Source of the DNA: a bacterium
GTDB lineage: Bacteria; T1Sed10-126
NCBI GenBank assembly: GCA_003554945.1
Contig: PWHN01000102.1
Coordinates: 1 to 64,000, forward strand
DNA: 64,000 nt
Direction: 5' to 3'
The position numbers and the translations under genes were made by a program. Positions 59,275 through 64,000 of this stretch are shown piece by piece (the first letter of the stretch is position 1; each line of letters begins with the position of its first letter). The notes beneath the pieces are model-generated. The model did not search any database, had not been told where the DNA came from, and saw only the letters and a list, made by a program, of their open reading frames with translations.

Positions 59275-60948
59275 TTAATCCTCCATTGAGCGGTTGATAA
59301 GCCAGTATTGACCGAGAGTCGCGAGGGAGTTGGTCAAAAAGTAAATAACCAGACCGGCGGGTAGGTTCATAAAAATAAAGACGAAGACAACGGGCATAAT
59401 ATAAGCCATTGTTTTTTGCTGACCGGCTCCACCTGAAGCCATCTGATAGGATTGTTGAACAAACATAGCCAGGCCCATGGCGATCGGTAAAATATAATAG
59501 GGGTCGCGGGAAGAGAGGTCGCCGATCCAGAACAGGAAATGGGCTCCCCGCAGCTCGATACTGTATTGCAGCGTCCGGTAAAGGGCGAAGAAAATAGGCA
59601 TCTGCATCAGCATGGGCAAACATCCACCCAGGGGGTTTACTCCCTCCTTCTGATACAGCTCCATCATCTTCTGATTTAGCTTTTCCTTGTCGTCGGAATA
59701 CTTGTCCTGAAGTTCCTTCATTCGCGGTTGTATCTTTTTCATCTGCTGCATACTGGTCAGGCTTTTCTTTGTTAACGGATAGAGAATAGCCTTGATCAGC
59801 AGGCTGATAATTATTATCGCTACGCCGTAGTTTGGAATAATTGCGTAAACGTAATTAAGCGACCAGAGCAGCGGCAGGCTAAGGAAAGTAAACCAGCCGT
59901 AATTTTGAGCAGCTTCGAGACCGGGCGCCAGTTCCTGCAGGACCTCGTAGTGTTTCGGACCTAGATAAAGGCGAAAGTTTTTTCGTCTCTCTTCGCCCGC
60001 TTCCAGGCTAAAATCACTGTAGCCGGCCCAGGCGGTGTAGCTTTCTTCGTCCCCGGTTCCCCGGTTCAAAAATATCATGTTAAAAGAGTTATCGGGAATA
60101 ATAGCGCTGATGAAATAGCGATTTGAGATGCTCATCCAGTCTATTGGACCGCGAGAAAATTCGTAGCGCTGGTCGTCCTCGTCGCCTGTAAAACGGTCCC
60201 AGAATCCCGCCCCTTCAGCAGCAAAATAGCTGGAAGATCCCTCTTTTCCGTAGTGGACGTAATCGCGATCAAAACGGGTCTCTTCCCGGCGATCCGGTCC
60301 AAAGTCAGGTCCCCAGCGCAGCGCCTGCCCTCCCCTTCCGGCCCGTCCGCCGGCCGGAAAATCAAGTCTGTTCAGCTCCACCTTCGACTCGCTCTGATTA
60401 ATCAGTTCAACCGAAAGATCCATTTCGTAGCCCTGTTCCGGCAGCAGGTCGTATTTTTTTCGAACCACCAGTCCGTCATCCAGTTCGCTCTGAAAGACAA
60501 ATTGATGTTCCTCTTCGGTTTCAAGCTGACTGAATTTTTTATTTGATAGTTGTAGTTCGGGAAAAACATTTTCCAGCCGGAGGCCGCCGCCGTCGTCGGC
60601 AACAAAGTTAAAGAGCTTGTCATCTTCTCCCAGTAAAGGGTGATTCGGTAGTTTTATCTCTGCCAGCTCCGCCCCCCGCAGGTTGAAATGCCCCTGGTGA
60701 TAGTTAGTCTGGAAAGGAATGGTTTCACCGGGTTCGTCAACTTCAGCAATCTCTACCTCTTTCGCTCCCGTTACGGGTTGTGGTTCTTCTTCCTCAACCT
60801 CTGCATCCGGCTCTTCCACCGGCTCGACCTCCGTCACTTCTTCGTCCACAGCCTCGTCTACAGGCGGTTCTTCTGGCTGCTGAAAATATGAAAATCCAAA
60901 CACAACCAGCATCGATAGAGCTAAAGCTAAATACATTCGTTTTTCCAA
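59275..60948 (-). CDS. yidC: Membrane protein insertase YidC (diderm long form)
   Basis: 557 residues. N-terminal helix (about 6-20), then a very acidic linker and a large periplasmic beta domain (about 80-345) as in diderm YidC. The monoderm SpoIIIJ form lacks this domain. Five conserved C-terminal helices follow: NYGVAIIIISLLIKAILYPLT, GGCLPMLMQMPIFFALY, DPYYILPIAMG, TMAYIMPVVFVFIF. The groove residue is Lys (IKAILYPL) where Escherichia coli has Arg. TTG start after AGAGGATGAT. It inserts proteins alone or with SecYEG. Confidence 0.97.
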   Translation of the reverse strand: MEKRMYLALALSMLVVFGFSYFQQPEEPPVDEAVDEEVTEVEPVEEPDAEVEEEEPQPVTGAKEVEIAEVDEPGETIPFQTNYHQGHFNLRGAELAEIKLPNHPLLGEDDKLFNFVADDGGGLRLENVFPELQLSNKKFSQLETEEEHQFVFQSELDDGLVVRKKYDLLPEQGYEMDLSVELINQSESKVELNRLDFPAGGRAGRGGQALRWGPDFGPDRREETRFDRDYVHYGKEGSSSYFAAEGAGFWDRFTGDEDDQRYEFSRGPIDWMSISNRYFISAIIPDNSFNMIFLNRGTGDEESYTAWAGYSDFSLEAGEERRKNFRLYLGPKHYEVLQELAPGLEAAQNYGWFTFLSLPLLWSLNYVYAIIPNYGVAIIIISLLIKAILYPLTKKSLTSMQQMKKIQPRMKELQDKYSDDKEKLNQKMMELYQKEGVNPLGGCLPMLMQMPIFFALYRTLQYSIELRGAHFLFWIGDLSSRDPYYILPIAMGLAMFVQQSYQMASGGAGQQKTMAYIMPVVFVFIFMNLPAGLVIYFLTNSLATLGQYWLINRSMED

Positions 60949-61016
60949 GTTAGATCATCCTCTGTTGAATTAGTCCAAACTATTCAGTCAAACTTTCCGT
61001 CATCTATCTTTTTTGG

Positions 61017-61772
61017 TCAATTGCGTAATTTCCAGCCTATTTTAAATAAGTGAATGGCAACTCCAGTTGTGACTAAGAAGAGCACAAGTATAACTAAAAA
61101 AGAGAGCCAGGGCGAGACATCCGAGATGTTGAGCATTGAATAACGGTAGCCGTCGACCATGTAGAAGAGCGGATTAAACTTACTGATCTGCCGCCAGGTG
61201 GGAGGAAGTTGCTCAATGCTATAAAAGACACCGCCAAGGAAAATTAGCGGTGTGATCAAGTAATTCAGGAAAACAGCGATATTGTCCCAGCGCTCGGCCC
61301 AGAGTCCGACCAGCAATCCAAAGGAGCCGAAAGTAGCTGCGGTTAATGCCAAAAATATAATCATGACAAACGGATTGGCGACTGGCAGGTCAACAAAAAT
61401 CAGACCAACCAGCAGGGTTAGCAGCCCGACAATCAACCCGCGGCAGGTGGCGCCAATAATGTAAGCACTGACAATTTTTAGATAAGATAGCGGTGAAACC
61501 AGCAGGTCCTGGATAAAATTTTCATAGCGGGCGATAAACAGCGATGTCGTCGAGTTGGCATAGCCGGAGTTAATCACTCCCATCATGATCAAGCCGGGGA
61601 GAATGTATACGACATAAGGAAACCCGTTGATTTCGCGGATGTCCCCGCCCAGCGAGTAGCCGAAGATAAGTATGTAAAGTAATGCCGTCATAACGGGCGG
61701 GAATATTGTCTGGTTGGGAAGGCTTAAAAAGCGTCTCAACTCTCGTCTTGTCAGTGTTATAAAATCACGCAT
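61017..61772 (-). CDS. ABC-2 type transporter permease
   Basis: 251 residues, six membrane helices. ABC-2 family: RRELRRFLSLPNQTIFPPVMTALLY start split at Pro-Asn, YVVYILPGLIMMGVI, FGSFGLLVGLW and FNPLFYMVDGYRY. Resembles YadH. Overlaps its ATPase by 8 bases; together they form an exporter of unknown substrate. Confidence 0.9.
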   Translation of the reverse strand: MRDFITLTRRELRRFLSLPNQTIFPPVMTALLYILIFGYSLGGDIREINGFPYVVYILPGLIMMGVINSGYANSTTSLFIARYENFIQDLLVSPLSYLKIVSAYIIGATCRGLIVGLLTLLVGLIFVDLPVANPFVMIIFLALTAATFGSFGLLVGLWAERWDNIAVFLNYLITPLIFLGGVFYSIEQLPPTWRQISKFNPLFYMVDGYRYSMLNISDVSPWLSFLVILVLFLVTTGVAIHLFKIGWKLRN

Positions 61773-62706
61773 CTGTTCCGCCTCCCTTGATCTTGTTCAA
61801 AAATATCTCCTCCAGTGGTGTCTCGTCGACTCGCATCTCTTTGATTGTTACATTTTCGCGCATCAAGGTCGTAAGCAGGTCGTTAATCTCTTCGTCAAAT
61901 CGATGACCGTTGGCCCGCAGTGATGAGTTTTCGACGTTGACAAATGAGTATTCCTGGCAGACTCGACGGGCTGTTTTCTCTTTCAGTCCGCGCACTTTGA
62001 AAACACAGCTGTAGCGCCCGTAACGGCGCATAATGTTCTCAACACTGTCTTCAAGCAGTAAGCTGCCCTCATCTAAAATAGCTACCCGGTTGGCCAGTGC
62101 TTCAACTTCTTCAATGTAATGGGTGGTCAGCAGAATTGTTTTTCCCCGCCCCTTCAAACGCCGTAGGTAGTCCCAGAGCTTGTGCCGCAGTTCTACGTCA
62201 AGCCCTGCCGTCGGTTCGTCAAGGATTACAATCTCCGGGTCGTGAATTACCGCTTTGGCGAGCAGAAGTCGTCGTTTCTGTCCCCCCGAGAGGTCAGGCG
62301 GTTTGCTGTCTATTTTGTCCGTTAGTTCAAATAACTCCAGCAGCTCCAGTGCTCGCTGGCGTGCCTTGTCTGGCGCCAGACCAAAATAACCGCCCTGGTA
62401 GACCAGGCAGTCGAGCACTGAAAAAAAACGGTCAAAGTTCGGCTCCTGGGGCGCCAGGCCCACAAGTCGCCGCGCTTTTGTGTAATCGTTGACCACGTCG
62501 TTTCCCTTGATTTTTATCCGTCCTGTGCGCAGTTTTGCCAGTCCGGTGGCCAGGTGGATGGCTGTCGTTTTTCCGGCACCGTTTGGTCCCACCAGGCCCA
62601 GGAAGTCCTCCGGATATAGTTTGAGACTAAAATCTTTAAGGGCAGTCAGATCACCATATTTTTTTGTTACGTTTTCATATTCAAGCATTGGTTTTTGCTC
62701 GTTCAT
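61765..62706 (-). CDS. ABC-2 type transporter ATPase
   Basis: 313 residues. Walker A GPNGAGKTT, Q-loop APQEPNFDRF, signature LSGGQKRRLLLAKA, Walker B IVILDEPTAGLD, H-loop LLTTHYIEE. The C-terminal ~90 residues are a regulatory or accessory domain typical of the YadG/DrrA group. GGAGATGA precedes the ATG. Partner of the permease at 61017. Confidence 0.95.
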   Translation of the reverse strand: MNEQKPMLEYENVTKKYGDLTALKDFSLKLYPEDFLGLVGPNGAGKTTAIHLATGLAKLRTGRIKIKGNDVVNDYTKARRLVGLAPQEPNFDRFFSVLDCLVYQGGYFGLAPDKARQRALELLELFELTDKIDSKPPDLSGGQKRRLLLAKAVIHDPEIVILDEPTAGLDVELRHKLWDYLRRLKGRGKTILLTTHYIEEVEALANRVAILDEGSLLLEDSVENIMRRYGRYSCVFKVRGLKEKTARRVCQEYSFVNVENSSLRANGHRFDEEINDLLTTLMRENVTIKEMRVDETPLEEIFLNKIKGGGTDA

Positions 62707-62814
62707 TCGCTGTCATCTCCGTTAAGGTTGAAAATAAATTTGAATAGCTGGCAGGAAGGTTTTCTGCTTCTCCGAATCAGCTCAGGTTAATTTTTCTTTA
62801 TAGTCGGAATTTTT

Positions 62815-63624
62815 CTATTCGAAAAGCAATTGACTGTCTACATCCTCAATTACGGTGTCATCAGCCGGTCTGAATTTAATTTCATCCCCAAGCTTTAAAC
62901 CCCAGTCGGTCATTACAATTCGAATATCGTTGTTAAAATTTGCCAGTCTGGGCAGATGCTCTATGACCAGGTTCTGGGTCTGTTCGTAAGGATTTTCCGC
63001 CTGAATTTCATCGGGCTGGCGGCTGACTATCTCAATCCAGGCGTTCAGCAACTCCTGAAAACTGGTCAGTGTATGTTGTTGATTCTCACTCAGTTTTACC
63101 GGAGGTTGTTTGAGCAGTATAGCCTTTCCCCGTTTTTCACTGTTCACGCTCAAAGTGACGCTGTCTGCCTCAAACCCCTCCCAGCTTTTTGTACCTTCTT
63201 CATCAAACTTGACCAGCGGTGGTGAGTCTAAATCTATTGCTTCAAGATCGGGCATGCTCTGAAGGAACGTCTCTCGTTGTTCATCGCTCATACCTGCCAG
63301 CGAATATTCGAGCTGTTCACGTATCTCTTCGAAACGGATGTTAAAGTGTGCTGCGATTCGCTCAAGACCTGAGCGGGTAAAACGGACAGCCTCTTTATTT
63401 TCCTGGAGATAAATAGCCGCCGGCGAGGTGTCCCCCCGGTAGATTATTGAATGTAGTTCGTCGTTTGCAGCAAAATCAATCCTCAAATTTCGAGCATCTA
63501 CATGTAGATTAATATTGTCAGTCTCATTGAGGGTATATTCAAAATGAGCGACGTCTCCGGCCAGTAAAAAGTTAGCCGGAACCGTAAGTGTCACCAGTAA
63601 AAAAATAAATAACAACTTTCGCAC
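62815..63624 (-). CDS. Exported protein of unknown function
   Basis: 269 residues. Signal peptide about 1-22 (KLLFIFLLVTLTVPANFLLA, cleavage after LLA-G). The mature part has beta-rich segments (FEYTLNETDNINLHVDARNLRIDF region) and an acidic helical middle (EEIREQLEYSLAGMSDEQRETF). No Cys remains in the mature protein. GTG start with GGGAG 9 bases upstream. I recognise no family; it resembles periplasmic proteins of diderms only in general form. Confidence 0.7.
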   Translation of the reverse strand: MRKLLFIFLLVTLTVPANFLLAGDVAHFEYTLNETDNINLHVDARNLRIDFAANDELHSIIYRGDTSPAAIYLQENKEAVRFTRSGLERIAAHFNIRFEEIREQLEYSLAGMSDEQRETFLQSMPDLEAIDLDSPPLVKFDEEGTKSWEGFEADSVTLSVNSEKRGKAILLKQPPVKLSENQQHTLTSFQELLNAWIEIVSRQPDEIQAENPYEQTQNLVIEHLPRLANFNNDIRIVMTDWGLKLGDEIKFRPADDTVIEDVDSQLLFE

Positions 63625-63759
63625 TTTAAACCACTCCCGGAGTAAAAACCTCTCCCAAATCCGATCTCAATCCGAACTCCATCCGTGTCCCATAAGAACT
63701 TGAATTTGATGTTGAACTTACGGTTTTAGCTTTCAGCTTTCAACTTTCAGCTGAACTAA

Positions 63760-63848
63760 CGGAGGGGGTGGGATTCGAACCCACGATGCCCGCAAGGGCA
63801 TACCGCATTTCGAATGCGGCGCCTTCAGCCGGACTCGGCCACCCCTCC
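63760..63848 (-). tRNA. tRNA-Ser (anticodon CGA)
   Basis: Minus strand: acceptor GGAGGGG with CCCCTCC, discriminator G, anticodon arm CCGCA-TTCGAAA-TGCGG (anticodon CGA), a long variable arm ATGCCCTTGCGGGCAT as in class II tRNAs, T arm GTGGG-TTCGAAT-CCCAC. 89 bases; CCA is not encoded. Confidence 0.95.
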
Positions 63849-63940
63849 AGGTTGTTTGCTTCCAAAAAAATCAGAATTCAATCCGTGTCCAAAAGAACTT
63901 GATTTTCCATTTTTCCAGTTTTCCACTAATTATAACATAC

Positions 63941-64000
63941 CTACTTCTCCGGTAGAGGGTCGTAGCCATGGTCGCCGAAGGGATGACAGCGCAAAATTCG
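63941..64000 (-). CDS. yidD: YidD membrane-protein insertion factor, C-terminal end only
   Basis: The last 19 codons before a TAG stop, running in from the window's right edge. They read CHPFGDHGYDPLPEK after RILR. C-H-P-x-G-x-x-G-x-D-P-x-P is the conserved YidD tail. In most bacteria yidD sits between rnpA and yidC, so rpmH and rnpA are expected just beyond the window. Here tRNA-Ser, an exported protein and an ABC exporter separate it from yidC. Confidence 0.9.
   Translation of the reverse strand, partial: RILRCHPFGDHGYDPLPEK

Noticed and set aside
1-64000. Prophage, insertion sequence, integron or defence island
   Set aside because: No transposase, integrase, phage structural, toxin-antitoxin or restriction-modification operon was seen; the Mrr-like domain at 6467 has no methylase partner.

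Overview
The window looks like the replication-origin region of a diderm, probably halophilic member of the Bacillota, most likely in or near the Halanaerobiales. Three things suggest this. The dnaA-oriC-dnaN-recF-gyrB-gyrA block and its DnaA-trio unwinding site are of the Bacillus kind. Outer-membrane functions are present: an LptE-like lipoprotein, a TolC-like channel, and a YidC with the large periplasmic domain of diderms. Many proteins are strongly acidic, as in salt-in halophiles. Genes are tightly packed with many ATGA/GTGA overlaps and many TTG or GTG starts after good Shine-Dalgarno sites. The assignment is inference; no 16S rRNA gene is present.

Layout. 1-957 is the 3' part of a flavodiiron protein gene. 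954-12132 is a minus-strand block: a MoaD/ThiS-like protein, a lipoprotein, CutA, two TPR membrane proteins (one with an Mrr-like nuclease-fold domain), SecA, and a YhaN/YhaO (SbcC/SbcD-like) pair. 12365-14815 holds a small membrane protein, a Cys-rich mini-protein, serC and a CPBP protease. A 138-nt element able to fold into a 26-bp helix closing a three-way junction precedes rpsT. Then follow holA-lptE-TPR-pth-rplY and prs-glmU on the minus strand, tRNA-Gly and tRNA-Cys, a 5'-nucleotidase, a TauE/SafE permease, a MacA-MacB-TolC type tripartite exporter, and an ArsR-like regulator with two matching 34-bp palindromes upstream. Next come an archaeal-type ADH synthase, UDP-glucose dehydrogenase, a thioredoxin/DsbD-like membrane protein and a MATE exporter.

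36205-40477 carries tmk-yaaR-holB-metG-tatD running toward the origin. oriC is bipartite: DnaA boxes lie upstream of dnaA (40478-41256), and boxes, DnaA-trios and an AT-rich unwinding element lie between dnaA and dnaN (42676-43126). After gyrA come an 82-residue unknown and the complete hpnC-hpnD-hpnE set for squalene synthesis from farnesyl diphosphate. Then uraA, a four-helix-bundle protein with 9-bp repeats, recR and comEA. Finally a minus-strand block holds mnmE-jag-yidC, an ABC-2 exporter, an exported unknown, tRNA-Ser(CGA) and the last codons of yidD.

The yidD-yidC-jag-mnmE cluster normally abuts dnaA on the other side, so the origin neighbourhood has been rearranged. Intergenic spaces carry several families of palindromic dispersed repeats. 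No insertion sequence, prophage, CRISPR array or obvious defence island is present. The most notable items are the DnaA-trio site, the 14886-15023 element, the palindromes before the ArsR-like gene, the TPR/Mrr-like protein beside secA, and a metal-site substitution in PRPP synthetase.
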